Positions 1 through 10,909 of a stretch of DNA of 42,754 nt are shown here, piece after piece. Source of the DNA: Clostridium sp. (GTDB lineage: Bacteria > Bacillota > Clostridia > Clostridiales > Clostridiaceae); NCBI RefSeq assembly GCF_026168755.1, contig NZ_JAPFDR010000024.1, forward strand, positions 1 through 42,754. The letters are read 5' to 3'. Both the position numbers and the translations under genes were made by a program. The notes beneath the pieces are model-generated. The model saw nothing but the letters and a program-made list of their open reading frames with translations, was not told the origin of the DNA and made no database searches. Numbering within the stretch: position 1 is the stretch's first letter; each line of letters opens with the position of its first letter.

Positions 1-136
1 ACGACTTAGGCTTGAAAAGCCTAACGCGTCAATATATTAAAATTCATTAAACTTAAAGAACCGCCGTGTACCAGACCGGTACGCACGGTGGTGTGAGAGG
101 TCGGTAGATAAAATAATTATCTACCTCCTACTCGAT
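1..136 (+). mobile_element. 3' end of a group II intron (domains V-VI), truncated by window edge
   Basis: A textbook domain V folds at 60-92: a 9-bp stem (ACCGCCGTG with CACGGTGGT, one G-U pair), a two-base bulge CG at 82-83, a 4-bp upper stem TACC/GGTA and a 5-base loop. Domain VI follows, with a 9-bp hairpin GGTAGATAA/TTATCTACC (103-125) and an unpaired A near 130 as likely branch point, so the intron probably ends near 136 (GAT). A hairpin TTAGGCTT/AAGCCTAA sits at 6-24. Group II introns are self-splicing retroelements. The upstream part, where any reverse transcriptase would be, lies outside the window, so activity cannot be judged. The intron lies upstream of ktrB in the same orientation. 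Confidence 0.85.
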
Positions 137-213
137 TAATATTATAATTTAGAATATTATATAAATTTTAATATGGAATATCTATCAAAAATAATATAAA
201 GGTGGTAAAATAC

Positions 214-267
214 ATGTTGAACTTAATGATAATAAAAAGTGAGAAAAAGAACAAAATAATATTATAA
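214..267 (+). CDS. possible 17-aa leader or small protein before ktrB
   Basis: ATG at 214 is preceded by an AAAGGTGG-type ribosome binding site at 198-205 and reads 17 codons to TAA at 265-267. The peptide is basic and hydrophobic (MLNLMIIKSEKKNKIIL). It ends about 24 bases before the ktrB start, so translation of the two could be coupled. It may be a leader peptide or a chance ORF in AT-rich DNA. No function can be assigned. Confidence 0.3.
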   Translation: MLNLMIIKSEKKNKIIL

Positions 268-291
268 TTAGTGAATTTAGGAGGTGATATG

Positions 292-1638
292 ATGAAATGG
301 AACTTCAAGAGAAATTTTAAGCTTAAGGGAGTTCAAGTTTTAGCTTTAGGATTTATATTGGTAATATTGGTAGGTGCATTAATATTAACTTTACCTATAT
401 CCACCACTAGTGGAGAAAGTGCTAATTTTTTAGATGCCTTATTTACTGCCACATCGGCTGTTTGTGTTACTGGGTTAATAGTTGTAGACACAGGTACATA
501 TTGGAATATGTTTGGACAAACGGTTATAATGATATTAATAGAAATTGGTGGATTGGGATTTATGTCTTTTACAACATTAATTGCTATTATTTTAGGAAAA
601 AAGATTACTTTGAGAGAGAGATTGATATTACAAGATGCTATGAATACCTTTAATATACAAGGATTAGTAAAAATGGTTAAGTATGTGCTAGTATTTACAG
701 TATCTGTGCAATTTTTTGGTGCATTATTATTTTCTACACAATTTGTTCCTGAATATGGATTAGGAAAAGGATTATTTTATAGTATATTTCACTCTATATC
801 TGCTTTTTGTAATGCTGGATTTGATATTTTAGGTAATTTTAGCAGCTTAACATCTTATAATTCTAATGCAGTTGTAATATTGGTGGCATCAGCATTAATT
901 ATAATTGGTGGATTAGGATTTACTGTATGGAGTGAATTATATAGTAGTAAGAGCTTAAAAAAAGTTTCTCTTCATTCAAAAATGGTAATATTAATGACTA
1001 CAGTGCTAGTTTTAGGGGGAACTGTATTAATGTTTTTATTTGAAAATAATAATGTTAATACTATAGCAAATATGTCTTTTATGGATAAAGTTATGAACTC
1101 ATTTTTTGCATCAGTTACACCAAGAACAGCTGGATTTAATAGTATTTCTACAGATGGAATGACTACGGCTGGACAGTTTTTAACTATAATTCTTATGTTT
1201 ATTGGTGGATCTCCAGGATCAACAGCTGGTGGAATAAAGACTACAACTATAGGAATCTTGATTGTAACTATAATATGTGTGATACAAGGAAGAGAAGATT
1301 CAGAGGTATTTAAGAGAAGATTTAGTAAAGATTTAGTGTATAAAGCATTTACATTAATATTTATTGGAATAAGTTTAGTAATAGTTGTTACTATGCTATT
1401 ATCTTATACAGAAAAAGGAGCAAGTTTCATATCATTATTTTATGAAACAGTATCAGCTTTTGGAACTGCAGGATTAACTTTAGGTCTGACTTCTGAATTA
1501 AGTAGTGTAGGAAAAGTATTAATAATGTTTATGATGTATTTAGGTAGAGTTGGACCATTAACTGTAGTATTATCTATAACAAGAAAAAAAATAAACTCAG
1601 GTATTAAATATCCAGAAGGAAAAATTTTAATAGGTTAG
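292..1638 (+). CDS. ktrB: Ktr/Trk potassium uptake membrane subunit KtrB
   Basis: Membrane subunit of a Ktr-type K+ (Na+-coupled) uptake system, 448 aa, the usual KtrB length. The four-fold repeated MPM architecture shows as four pore loops with the filter glycine: VCVTGL (about residue 57), FCNAGFD (about 173), TPRTAGFN (about 275) and AFGTAGLT (about 388). Many hydrophobic helices lie between them. The frame is open from a GTG at 271, but AGGAGG at 279-284 points to ATG 292 (7-base spacing) or ATG 289. ktrA follows after 10 bases, so the two are one operon. A group II intron end lies just upstream. Confidence 0.93.
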   Translation: MKWNFKRNFKLKGVQVLALGFILVILVGALILTLPISTTSGESANFLDALFTATSAVCVTGLIVVDTGTYWNMFGQTVIMILIEIGGLGFMSFTTLIAIILGKKITLRERLILQDAMNTFNIQGLVKMVKYVLVFTVSVQFFGALLFSTQFVPEYGLGKGLFYSIFHSISAFCNAGFDILGNFSSLTSYNSNAVVILVASALIIIGGLGFTVWSELYSSKSLKKVSLHSKMVILMTTVLVLGGTVLMFLFENNNVNTIANMSFMDKVMNSFFASVTPRTAGFNSISTDGMTTAGQFLTIILMFIGGSPGSTAGGIKTTTIGILIVTIICVIQGREDSEVFKRRFSKDLVYKAFTLIFIGISLVIVVTMLLSYTEKGASFISLFYETVSAFGTAGLTLGLTSELSSVGKVLIMFMMYLGRVGPLTVVLSITRKKINSGIKYPEGKILIG

Positions 1639-1648
1639 GGGAAGAAAC

Positions 1649-2320
1649 ATGGCAAATAATAAGCAGTTTGTAGTTATTGGATTAGGTAGATTTGGAGAAT
1701 CGGTTGCTAAGACTTTGTATTCTTTAGGACATGATGTTTTAGCAATTGATATGGACGAAGATTCTGTACAAGAAATTTCTGACTCTGTAACGCATGCAGT
1801 TCAAATGGATGCAACTGATGAAAGTGCATTAAAAACTTTAGGGTTAAGAAATTTTGATGTTGCTGTAGTTACTATTGGATCTAATATACAAGCAAGTGTA
1901 ATGGTAACTTTATTAGTCAAAGAATTAGGTGTTAAGTATATAATTGCAAAGGGTCAAAGTGATTTACATGCAAAAGTATTATATAAGATAGGTGCAGATA
2001 GAGTTGTACTACCTGAAAAAGATATGGGCGTAAGAGTAGCTCATAATTTAGTTTCAGCTAGTATACTTGATTTTATTGAATTATCTCCTGATTATAGTAT
2101 TATGGAGTTAAGAGTTCTTAATGAATGGAATGGAAAAACGTTAAAAGAATTAAAATTAAGAAGTAATTACGGAATAAATATTATGGCAATAAAAAGAGGG
2201 GATGATATAGATATCTCTCCAAAAGCAGAGGATATATTGTCAGAAGATGATATTATAGTTGCTATTGGTTCAACTGATGATTTAAGTAATCTAGAGGAAA
2301 TTTTAATTAGAAAAAAATAA
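1649..2320 (+). CDS. ktrA: Ktr potassium uptake regulatory subunit KtrA (RCK domains)
   Basis: Cytoplasmic gating subunit that forms a ring under KtrB and binds ATP/ADP (known for the family). At 223 aa it is a single RCK unit: an N-terminal Rossmann-type RCK_N (residues 5-120) with GLGRFG at 11-16 and an acidic AIDMDED that would bind the nucleotide ribose, then RCK_C (about 137-220), the site of c-di-AMP binding in characterised KtrA proteins. The start has a GGGGAAG ribosome site. It is co-transcribed with ktrB, and the next gene starts 11 bases downstream, so all three may share a transcript. Confidence 0.93.
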   Translation: MANNKQFVVIGLGRFGESVAKTLYSLGHDVLAIDMDEDSVQEISDSVTHAVQMDATDESALKTLGLRNFDVAVVTIGSNIQASVMVTLLVKELGVKYIIAKGQSDLHAKVLYKIGADRVVLPEKDMGVRVAHNLVSASILDFIELSPDYSIMELRVLNEWNGKTLKELKLRSNYGINIMAIKRGDDIDISPKAEDILSEDDIIVAIGSTDDLSNLEEILIRKK

Positions 2321-2331
2321 GAGGTGAAACT

Positions 2332-3108
2332 TTGATAGTCATTGAAAGTAAAGACAACACGTTATTTAAATATACGAAAAAGTTAAAGGAAAGAAAGCAT
2401 AGAACAAAAGAAAATAAATATATTATAGAAGGATTTAGATTGGTTCAGGAAGCCTTTAAAGCAAAGTGCAATATAGAGTATATAATAGTAAATGAAGGTG
2501 GAAAAGTAAAACTAGAAGAGTATTTAAGTCAGTATATAAATAATATTAAAATTTATGAAATGAGAAATGAATTATTTTCTCAATTAACTTCAACAGAAAA
2601 TACTCAAGGTATAATTGCTGTAGCTAATATAAATAATTTAATAAGTGATATAAATGGCGACTTTTATTTATTGTGTGATAAGGTTCAGGATCCTGGAAAT
2701 TTAGGAACAATTATTAGAACTGCTCATGCTGCAGGAGTAAATGCAATTATATTAACAAAGGGTACAGTTGATATATATAATGATAAAACTATTAGATCGA
2801 CAATGGGCTCTATATTCTATATACCAATCATTTATGATAATGATTTAAACTTATTAAAAAAGTTAAAGAGTGAAGGCTTTGATTTAGTAGCTACATCTTT
2901 AGAAGAGTCAAAAAATTTCTTTGAGGAAGATTTAAGTGGAAAAGTTATATTGTCTGTTGGAAATGAAGGAAATGGTATAAGTGAAGAGATTTTTGAACTT
3001 GCAGATAAAAAAGTGAAAATTCCTATGCCTGGTGGAGCAGAGTCATTAAATGTAGGTGTTGCAACTTCTATAATATTATTCGAAAAAGTAAGACAAAGTT
3101 TATTGTAA
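2332..3108 (+). CDS. SpoU/TrmH-family RNA 2'-O-methyltransferase
   Basis: SPOUT-class enzyme expected to 2'-O-methylate rRNA or tRNA using SAM; 258 aa. An N-terminal substrate-binding region (about 10-100) precedes the SpoU catalytic fold with its three motifs: DPGNLGTIIRT (about 119), VGNEGNG (about 209) and PGGAESLNVGVATS (about 231), which form the knotted SAM site. Start is TTG 2332 behind GAGGTGA. The close spacing to ktrA suggests the same operon. An rRNA methylase of this kind often sits just before pheST in clostridia, as here. The target nucleotide cannot be read from sequence. Confidence 0.88.
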   Translation: MIVIESKDNTLFKYTKKLKERKHRTKENKYIIEGFRLVQEAFKAKCNIEYIIVNEGGKVKLEEYLSQYINNIKIYEMRNELFSQLTSTENTQGIIAVANINNLISDINGDFYLLCDKVQDPGNLGTIIRTAHAAGVNAIILTKGTVDIYNDKTIRSTMGSIFYIPIIYDNDLNLLKKLKSEGFDLVATSLEESKNFFEEDLSGKVILSVGNEGNGISEEIFELADKKVKIPMPGGAESLNVGVATSIILFEKVRQSLL

Positions 3109-3129
3109 AATAAATTTTAAAATAAAGTA

Positions 3130-3158
3130 TTGAAAAAAATATTGGTTATTTGTATAAT
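3130..3158 (+). promoter_or_regulatory. sigma-A promoter of pheST
   Basis: TTGAAA at 3130-3135 and TATAAT at 3153-3158 with a 17-base spacer. Transcription would start near 3165, just before the T-box leader. Confidence 0.75.
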
Positions 3159-3181
3159 AAATTGTAAATAAATATTGAAAG

Positions 3182-3420
3182 ACAGTGAATGAGAAAGTAG
3201 ATATAATGGAGTATACAGGGAGAAAAGACCTTAGACTGTAAGTCTTTTTATATAAAGTTATATTGAAGTTCCCTCAGGAGTCCTAACTGTGAAATGATAG
3301 TAGTAGTTAGCGGTTAAAACCGTTATTTAATTAAGATGGATATTTTATTAATAATAAAATATCAATTAGGGTGGTAACGCGGATATTTCGTCCCTTTTTG
3401 GGACTGAATATCCTTTTTTT
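3182..3420 (+). promoter_or_regulatory. T-box riboswitch, Phe specifier, controlling pheST
   Basis: The T-box core AGGGTGGTAACGCGG is at 3368-3382. It overlaps a terminator whose arms are GGATATT (3381-3387) and AATATCC (3407-3413), followed by seven T. Stem I closes by ACAGT (3182-3186) with ACTGT (3286-3290) and has an upper helix ATATAA with TTATAT. On its 3' side lies the specifier loop, with TTC at 3269-3271 read as a phenylalanine codon. Uncharged tRNA-Phe should stabilise the antiterminator and switch on pheS and pheT. Confidence 0.95.
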
Positions 3421-3459
3421 GCGCCAAATTTTAGGAATTAATAAGAAGGGAGAATAAAA

Positions 3460-4479
3460 ATGCAAGAAAAATTGTTAGCAATTAAAGAAGCTGCTTTTAA
3501 TGAAATATCTGCTGCGGAAAATAGTGGAGCATTAGAAGAAATAAGAGTAAAATACCTTGGGAAAAAAGGTGAGCTTACTACAATATTAAGAGGAATGGGA
3601 TCATTAAGTCCAGAAGAAAGACCAGTAGTTGGTAAATTAGTTAATGAAGCAAAAAGTGAAGTTGAAGCGAAACTAGAGGAAGCTGTAAAAGAAATAAAGG
3701 AAAGAGAAAAAAATGCTAAACTTGCAAGTGAAGTTATTGATATATCTCTTCCTGGAAAAAGAAAGGTTATTGGTAAGAGACATCCTTTAGACTTAACTTT
3801 AGAAAGTATGAAAGAAATATTTATTTCAATGGGGTTTACAGTAGAAGATGGTCCAGAAGTTGAATTAGATCATTATAATTTTGAAGCCTTAAATATTCCT
3901 AAGGATCATCCAGCAAGAAGTGAACAAGATACTTTTTATATAAATGATAATATAGTTTTAAGAACTCAAACTTCTCCAATTCAAATTAGAACTATGGAAA
4001 ATCAAGAACCTCCAATAAAGATGATATCTCCAGGTAAGGTTTATAGATCAGACGCTGTAGATGCTACACATTCACCAATATTCTATCAAATGGAAGGATT
4101 AGTAATTGATAAAGGAGTTACTTTTGCAGATTTAAAAGGTACTTTAGAATTATTTGCTAAAAAAATGTTTGGAGATAAGGTTGTAACTAAGTTTAGACCA
4201 CATCACTTCCCATTTACTGAACCTTCAGCTGAAATGGATGCAACTTGCTTCGTTTGTGAAGGAAAAGGATGTAGAGTATGTAAAGGAAGCGGTTGGATTG
4301 AAATATTAGGATGTGGAATGGTTCATCCAAATGTTTTAAGAAATTGTGGAATTGATCCAGAAGTTTATAGTGGATTTGCTTTTGGATTTGGTGTAGATAG
4401 AATGGTTATGCTTAAGTATGGTATTGATGATATAAGAGCATTATACGAAAGTGATATGAGATTTTTAAATCAATTTTAA
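3460..4479 (+). CDS. pheS: phenylalanine-tRNA ligase alpha subunit
   Basis: Catalytic alpha subunit of the (alpha-beta)2 class II synthetase that charges tRNA-Phe; 339 aa, the normal bacterial length. A helical N-terminal arm (about 1-90) that would bind tRNA precedes the class II core. Motif 2 is [12 protein letters not shown] (about 191), and motif 3 lies at GFGVDRMVM (about 308). A Cys-rich insert [12 protein letters not shown] (about 266) looks like a zinc knuckle. The start follows AAGGGAG. pheT begins 17 bases after the stop. Expression is governed by the Phe T-box just upstream. Confidence 0.98.
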   Translation: MQEKLLAIKEAAFNEISAAENSGALEEIRVKYLGKKGELTTILRGMGSLSPEERPVVGKLVNEAKSEVEAKLEEAVKEIKEREKNAKLASEVIDISLPGKRKVIGKRHPLDLTLESMKEIFISMGFTVEDGPEVELDHYNFEALNIPKDHPARSEQDTFYINDNIVLRTQTSPIQIRTMENQEPPIKMISPGKVYRSDAVDATHSPIFYQMEGLVIDKGVTFADLKGTLELFAKKMFGDKVVTKFRPHHFPFTEPSAEMDATCFVCEGKGCRVCKGSGWIEILGCGMVHPNVLRNCGIDPEVYSGFAFGFGVDRMVMLKYGIDDIRALYESDMRFLNQF

Positions 4480-4496
4480 TTAGGAGGTAAAGTAAT

Positions 4497-6875
4497 ATGA
4501 AAGTACCATATAATTGGTTAAAGGATTATGCGGAAGTAAACGTAGATCCGCATACATTAGGAGATAAATTAACTCTTTCAGGATCAGCATTAGAAGAGGT
4601 TATTATACAAGGTGATAATATAAAAAATGTTGTTACTGGTAAAATTACAAAAATAGAAAAGCACCCAGATGCAGATAGATTAAATGTTTGTCAAGTTAAT
4701 ATAGGGCAAGAAGAGGAAATACAAATAGTTACAGCTGCAACTAATATGAAGGAACAAGATATAGTTCCAGTTGCTCTTCACAAATCTATTTTAGCTGATG
4801 GAACTGAAATTAAGAAAGGTAAAATGAGAGGTGTAGTATCTAACGGTATGTTCTGTTCTGAAGAAGAACTTGGAATTGCTGGAGATGAGCCAGTTCATGG
4901 ATTAATGATTTTACCAGCTGATGCTCCATTAGGAATGGATATTAAGGAATACTTAGGGTTAAATAAGGCAATATTAGATTTTGAAATAACATCTAATAGA
5001 CCAGATTGTTTAAGTATCATAGGAATGGCTAGAGAAACAGCTGCAACGCTTGGAACATCTTATAAAATGCCAAATTTCAACTATGAAGTTAAATCTTCAA
5101 AAGATATTAATGATGAATTAAAAGTTGAAGTTAAGGATGAGTTATGTAGAAGATACATGGCTAAGGGTGTTAAAAATGTTAAGGTTGAGCCATCACCAGG
5201 TTGGATTCAAGAAAGACTTTTAGAAGCAGGGGTTAGACCTATAAACAATATAGTTGACATAACTAATTTTGTTATGTTAGAGCTAGGTCAACCAATGCAT
5301 GCTTTTGATGCAAGACAAATAGAAAGTAAGACTATAGTTGTTGAAAGAGCTCAAGATGGAGAAAAGTTTACAACTTTAGATGAAATAGAAAGAGAATTAG
5401 ATTCAAGCATCTTAATGATTAAAGATGGTTCTAAGTCTGTAGCTATAGCTGGAATTATGGGTGGATTAAATTCAGAAATTCAAGATGATACTACAGAAGT
5501 AATCTTTGAATCTGCCAATTTTGAAGGCACTAACATAAGAGTTAGTTCTAAAAAGTTAAATTTAAGATCAGAAAGTTCTTCAAGATTTGATAAAGATATA
5601 GATCCAAACTTAGCTAAACTTGCAATAGATAGAGCTTGTGCTTTAATATGCGAGTTAGGCTGTGGAGAAGTTATGGAAGGAACTATAGATGTTTATAACA
5701 ATATAAAAGAAGAAGGTTCTATAACTGTAAATTCTAATTGGATAAATAAATTCTTAGGAACTGAAATCTCAAAAGAAGAAATGAAAAAAGCATTAGATTC
5801 TTTAGACCTAAAGACAAATGTTGAAGGCGATGATTTAGTTATAACTATTCCAACATTCAGAATAGATATTGCTATAAAAGAAGATATTGCAGAAGAAGTT
5901 GCTAGAATTTATGGATATGATAAGATTCCTACTACTATATTTAAGGTTTCAACAGAAAGAGAACCAAAATATAAAAATGAATTATTAACAGACAAAGTTA
6001 TAGAAATAATGGTAGGTAGTGGTGTTAACCAATCTATTAGTTATTCATTTGTATCTCCTAAGGTATTTGATAAGGTTAATATACCAGCAGATAGTGAACT
6101 TAGAAATGTTGTTAAAATAAAGAACCCATTAGGTGAAGATTATAGTGTAATGAGAACAACTACATTACCTTCAATGATGGAATCTTTAGGAAGAAACTAT
6201 TCAAGAAACAATGACTATGTAAGATTATTTGAAGTTGGTAGAGTATACTTACCAAATGAAGATGAAAAACAACTACCTACAGAAAAAAATGTTTTAACTA
6301 TAGGTATTTATGGTGAATGTGACTATTTAGATCTTAAAGGAATAGTTGAAAATGTAATTGATGGATTAGGAATAGCTAAAGCTAAATATGTTAGAGAAAG
6401 CGAAAATCCAAGCTATCATCCAGGAAAAACAGCTGCTCTTATGGTAAGGAATAAGAAAGTTGGTGTATTTGGAGAAGTTCATCCAGATGTAACAGAAAAT
6501 TATGGAATAGATGTAGATTGTTATGTAGCTGAATTAGACTTAGATGCTTTATTTGAAGCTTCAACTACAGTAAAAACTTACAAGCCATTACCAAAGTTCC
6601 CAGCTGTAACTAGAGATATAGCATTACTTTGTGATGATTCTATATTAGTTGCTGAAATAGAAGAAACAATAAGAAAAGCTGGTGGAAACTTAGTAGAAAA
6701 GGTTCAATTATTTGATATATACAAAGGTGCTCAAATACCAGAAGGAAAGAAATCTATAGCTTATGCTATTGCATATAGAGATGAAAAGAAAACTTTAGAA
6801 GATAAAGATATATCTAAAGTTCATGATAAGATTCTTAAAGCATTAGAACATAAATTAGGTGCTGTTTTAAGATAA
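4497..6875 (+). CDS. pheT: phenylalanine-tRNA ligase beta subunit
   Basis: Beta subunit of phenylalanyl-tRNA synthetase, 792 aa, full length. Order of domains: N-terminal EMAP/tRNA-binding fold (about 40-150, with [12 protein letters not shown]), B3/B4 editing domain that removes mischarged Tyr (about 205-385), B5 domain (about 400-475), inactive class II-like core, and a C-terminal ferredoxin-fold anticodon-binding domain (about 700-792, with [11 protein letters not shown]). AGGAGG lies 7 bases before ATG 4497. It is transcribed with pheS and ends at the hairpin at 6882-6920. Confidence 0.98.
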   Translation: MKVPYNWLKDYAEVNVDPHTLGDKLTLSGSALEEVIIQGDNIKNVVTGKITKIEKHPDADRLNVCQVNIGQEEEIQIVTAATNMKEQDIVPVALHKSILADGTEIKKGKMRGVVSNGMFCSEEELGIAGDEPVHGLMILPADAPLGMDIKEYLGLNKAILDFEITSNRPDCLSIIGMARETAATLGTSYKMPNFNYEVKSSKDINDELKVEVKDELCRRYMAKGVKNVKVEPSPGWIQERLLEAGVRPINNIVDITNFVMLELGQPMHAFDARQIESKTIVVERAQDGEKFTTLDEIERELDSSILMIKDGSKSVAIAGIMGGLNSEIQDDTTEVIFESANFEGTNIRVSSKKLNLRSESSSRFDKDIDPNLAKLAIDRACALICELGCGEVMEGTIDVYNNIKEEGSITVNSNWINKFLGTEISKEEMKKALDSLDLKTNVEGDDLVITIPTFRIDIAIKEDIAEEVARIYGYDKIPTTIFKVSTEREPKYKNELLTDKVIEIMVGSGVNQSISYSFVSPKVFDKVNIPADSELRNVVKIKNPLGEDYSVMRTTTLPSMMESLGRNYSRNNDYVRLFEVGRVYLPNEDEKQLPTEKNVLTIGIYGECDYLDLKGIVENVIDGLGIAKAKYVRESENPSYHPGKTAALMVRNKKVGVFGEVHPDVTENYGIDVDCYVAELDLDALFEASTTVKTYKPLPKFPAVTRDIALLCDDSILVAEIEETIRKAGGNLVEKVQLFDIYKGAQIPEGKKSIAYAIAYRDEKKTLEDKDISKVHDKILKALEHKLGAVLR

Positions 6876-6881
6876 TAAATA

Positions 6882-6920
6882 AATTTAAAGGAAGCCGAAA
6901 ATATCAGCTTCCTTTAAATT
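6882..6920. terminator. bidirectional terminator between pheT and the convergent gene
   Basis: Perfect 14-bp inverted repeat AATTTAAAGGAAGC / GCTTCCTTTAAATT with an 11-base loop. It serves pheT on the plus strand. On the minus strand it contains the stop codon (6914-6916) of the opposing gene within its stem. Confidence 0.8.
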
Positions 6921-7798
6921 ATTATTAATGATTTTTTTAGTAAATATAATGGTTTATATGAAAGTTTAGATTTTCTTAAACCTTCACAACCACAATCCTC
7001 TTGTCTATTTATATACTTTGTTTTTGAAAAATCTCTTCTTATAAACTCTCTATTTATGAATGCGTAGATTCCCTTATAATCAATGTTACATCTTTCGACA
7101 TGAATTATAGCAGTATCATTTAAAATTTCTCCAATTGAAAAGCCAACTAAAGAATTTTTGACGTAAACACAAATAGAATATAAGTTTAGATAATTAAGAT
7201 TATAAAGTAAGTCAGTTATCTCTTTAGTTTCTATCTGAAGTTCTCCACAAAGAGAAGTTCTTTTTGAATGCCAATTTGATAATAATTTTAAGCAGTCATT
7301 TATTTTTTCTTCGCTATCAATAGAAGTAACTGTATAGTCATATGAATTTATAAAAGAGTTATAATGATTTTTCTTTTGATGATATTTTTTACCTTCTAAG
7401 TTTAATAAGTCATTTGTTAAATAGATATATTCAAAAGTATCTCTATTTTCAATGATTTTAAAAGGTAAATTAGTTAGTGTTTTTAAATCATAAATAAAGC
7501 TATCTTCTATATCTCCTAACAAATAAATAGTATCATTATTAGGTAGTTTTTTTAATTTAAGAATTAACTCTTGAAGTGTTGCTTTGGTGTAACCTATTGG
7601 CATCATAAAAAATGATCCATAATTAGTTTCCTTTTTTATTATTAAGCAATTGTTTATTATGGAGTATTTAGTTTTACATAAATCTCTCCATAAATATAAA
7701 GCAGTAAATGAGTATTCATAAGAGTTATTGTTGAAATATTTTAAATAATTATTAAATAAATCTTTATCACTTAGAGTTAACTCTTTAAAGTTTTCCAA
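6914..7798 (-). CDS. DUF2156-like protein (phosphatidylglycerol lysyltransferase C-terminal/GNAT-type fold)
   Basis: A 294-aa soluble protein starting at TTG 7798, which is preceded by AAGGGG on the minus strand (7808-7813). The N-terminal segment with YEYSFTALYLWRDL and CLIIKKE, and the later WHSKRTSLCGE, GFSIGEIL and HVERCNIDYKGIYAFINREF, match the pattern of the DUF2156 family, whose fold is that of the catalytic domain of aminoacyl-phosphatidylglycerol synthases. There are no membrane helices, so lipid lysylation is not implied. It could use an aminoacyl-tRNA or acyl-CoA donor. It is convergent with pheT and shares its terminator. The substrate is unknown. Confidence 0.75.
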   Translation of the reverse strand: MENFKELTLSDKDLFNNYLKYFNNNSYEYSFTALYLWRDLCKTKYSIINNCLIIKKETNYGSFFMMPIGYTKATLQELILKLKKLPNNDTIYLLGDIEDSFIYDLKTLTNLPFKIIENRDTFEYIYLTNDLLNLEGKKYHQKKNHYNSFINSYDYTVTSIDSEEKINDCLKLLSNWHSKRTSLCGELQIETKEITDLLYNLNYLNLYSICVYVKNSLVGFSIGEILNDTAIIHVERCNIDYKGIYAFINREFIRRDFSKTKYINRQEDCGCEGLRKSKLSYKPLYLLKKSLIII

Positions 7799-7940
7799 TT
7801 TATCATCCCCTTGTTGTTTATAAAAGTATATATATTATTTTATTTTTATTCTATAAAGATGTGTAAAAATATAGGTATTAAATTTTAGCTAAAGAATATA
7901 ATTTTATGAATAAAACTTTAATATTAAAGGAATGAAATGA

Positions 7941-8438
7941 ATGAAATTAAAAAACTTAGTTTTAAGCTTATCAAAGGATGATATATTAAATTTAATAGCT
8001 TTACAGGATAAAACAATAATTAAAAAGTTGGATTTAGGAAATACAATTAATGCAAGTGGAATTTATAAGTTAGTCGGGTTAAATATTGAGTTTGATACAT
8101 CAATGACAATATCTACTTTTAAAAATAATATAATTTATATCGATATTAATAACTTTCAAATTTCCGGAAAAAGTTCTTCTAATCCATTAGTTAAGGGATC
8201 TATAGCACTTTTGACTAAGTCTATAAATGATATAGAAGGAATGAATTTAAAGGATAAAGTGTTAACAATAGATATTGAAAAAATGGTGAAAGCTTATTGT
8301 ACTGACACATATGGAATTAAATTAGATAAGTTAGATATTAGTACATTAAAGACTAGTAATGGATGTTTTGAATTTGGAATTAATATATTAGATATAAATT
8401 TAGGTAACTTAAAAAATCTTAATAAATTAAAAAAATAA
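7941..8438 (+). CDS. unknown 165-aa protein
   Basis: I do not recognise this protein. It begins at ATG 7941 behind AAAGGAATG and has no signal peptide or membrane helix. Alternating hydrophobic stretches (GIYKLVGLNIEFDTSM, NIIYIDINNFQISG, GCFEFGINILDINLG) suggest a beta-rich fold. The middle (VKGSIALLTKSINDIEGM) looks helical. The layout faintly resembles small lipid-binding or LmeA-like beta folds, but this is a guess. It is a monocistronic gene with a strong terminator of its own, divergent from the DUF2156-like gene. Confidence 0.6.
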   Translation: MKLKNLVLSLSKDDILNLIALQDKTIIKKLDLGNTINASGIYKLVGLNIEFDTSMTISTFKNNIIYIDINNFQISGKSSSNPLVKGSIALLTKSINDIEGMNLKDKVLTIDIEKMVKAYCTDTYGIKLDKLDISTLKTSNGCFEFGINILDINLGNLKNLNKLKK

Positions 8439-8444
8439 AATTTT

Positions 8445-8509
8445 AAAGGCTATATTACTTTATTTTAAAAATATTTATTTATATAAAATAAAGTAATATA
8501 GCCTTTTAT
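8445..8509 (+). terminator. strong intrinsic terminator after the 165-aa gene
   Basis: Perfect 23-bp inverted repeat: arms 8445-8467 and 8484-8506 with a 16-base AT loop, ending CCTTTTATT. It separates the unknown gene from glpK. Confidence 0.8.
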
Positions 8510-8583
8510 TATTATAAAATAACAATGATAAAATCTTTATACTAGTATTAAAATATGCTATTATTATCAATATTAATATTTAA

Positions 8584-10092
<1,509 letters not shown>

Positions 10093-10145
10093 ATAATCAC
10101 TGGTGGAAAAATAATCATCTGATATAAAAGTGAGGAGAAAATTTA

Positions 10146-10790
10146 ATGCCAAAATTAATAAAAATACAAAATCCTAAATTTATTGATGATATTGAAAATA
10201 TTATAGATATAAGGGATGAATTTGTATATAGTGAAAAAATACAAAATAAACTTATAGAAAATATTGATATAGAAAGTAAGAATGATATAGGTATTACTAT
10301 AGATTCATGTATATTCAATAATATAGCTTTTATAGATTGCAGCTTTGAAAGAGTTGATTTAATAGATACAATATTTAAAAATTGTGATTTATCTAATGTA
10401 TCATTTATTGGGAGTAGCATACATAGGACTCAATTTATAAACTGTAAATTAATTGGAGCAAGATTTGATGAATGCAATTTGAAAAATGTTTTATTTGAAA
10501 ATATATTAGGAAAATATTCTAATTTTTCTTTTAGTAAAATAAACAGTGCAAACTTTGTAGATTGTAACATGACTGAAGCCGTATTACAAGATGTTAAATT
10601 AGAAAAAACAGTATTTGAAAATTGTAATTTAACTAACGGATTTTTTAATAAAACATTTCTAGGGAAAATAGATTTAACTACTTGCGATATTACGGGTATT
10701 GATGTAGATATTCCTAATATATATGGAGCGACAGTAACAACAATGCAAGCTTTGGATTTAAGTAGATTATTAGGGCTAAATATAAAATAA
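10146..10790 (+). CDS. pentapeptide-repeat protein, Qnr-like
   Basis: A 214-aa protein built of repeating A/C-(D/N)-(L/F)-X-X units, e.g. CIFNN, CSFER, CDLSN, CKLIG, CNLKN, CNMTE, CNLTN, which fold as a right-handed four-sided beta-helix. Length and layout match Qnr proteins (about 214-218 aa): two coil blocks joined by a short break (near LGKYS), then a non-repeat helical tail with TMQALDLSRLLGL, comparable to the dimerising tail of Qnr. Family knowledge: Qnr proteins mimic DNA and shield gyrase/topoisomerase IV from quinolones. The start follows GAGGAG. Whether this one protects gyrase is inference. Confidence 0.85.
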   Translation: MPKLIKIQNPKFIDDIENIIDIRDEFVYSEKIQNKLIENIDIESKNDIGITIDSCIFNNIAFIDCSFERVDLIDTIFKNCDLSNVSFIGSSIHRTQFINCKLIGARFDECNLKNVLFENILGKYSNFSFSKINSANFVDCNMTEAVLQDVKLEKTVFENCNLTNGFFNKTFLGKIDLTTCDITGIDVDIPNIYGATVTTMQALDLSRLLGLNIK

Positions 10791-10909
10791 GGTTAATACT
10801 AGCTATTTATTATTTAATAATTCAATTTAATGTATATCATTAATAATGAAAAAATGATATTATATAAATTAAAATTAGATTATATTATTCATAAACAAGG
10901 TGGATGTAA

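Noticed and set aside
137..291. c-di-AMP (ydaO) riboswitch before ktrB
   Set aside because: The region is too short and lacks the conserved GC-rich core; only an AT-rich stretch and a tiny ORF are seen.
462..653. 63-aa ORF inside ktrB in another frame
   Set aside because: Shadow of ktrB; no ribosome site and biased composition.
10115..10420. minus-strand 101-aa ORF opposite the pentapeptide gene
   Set aside because: Antisense shadow of a repetitive coding region; Ile/Ser-rich, no ribosome site.
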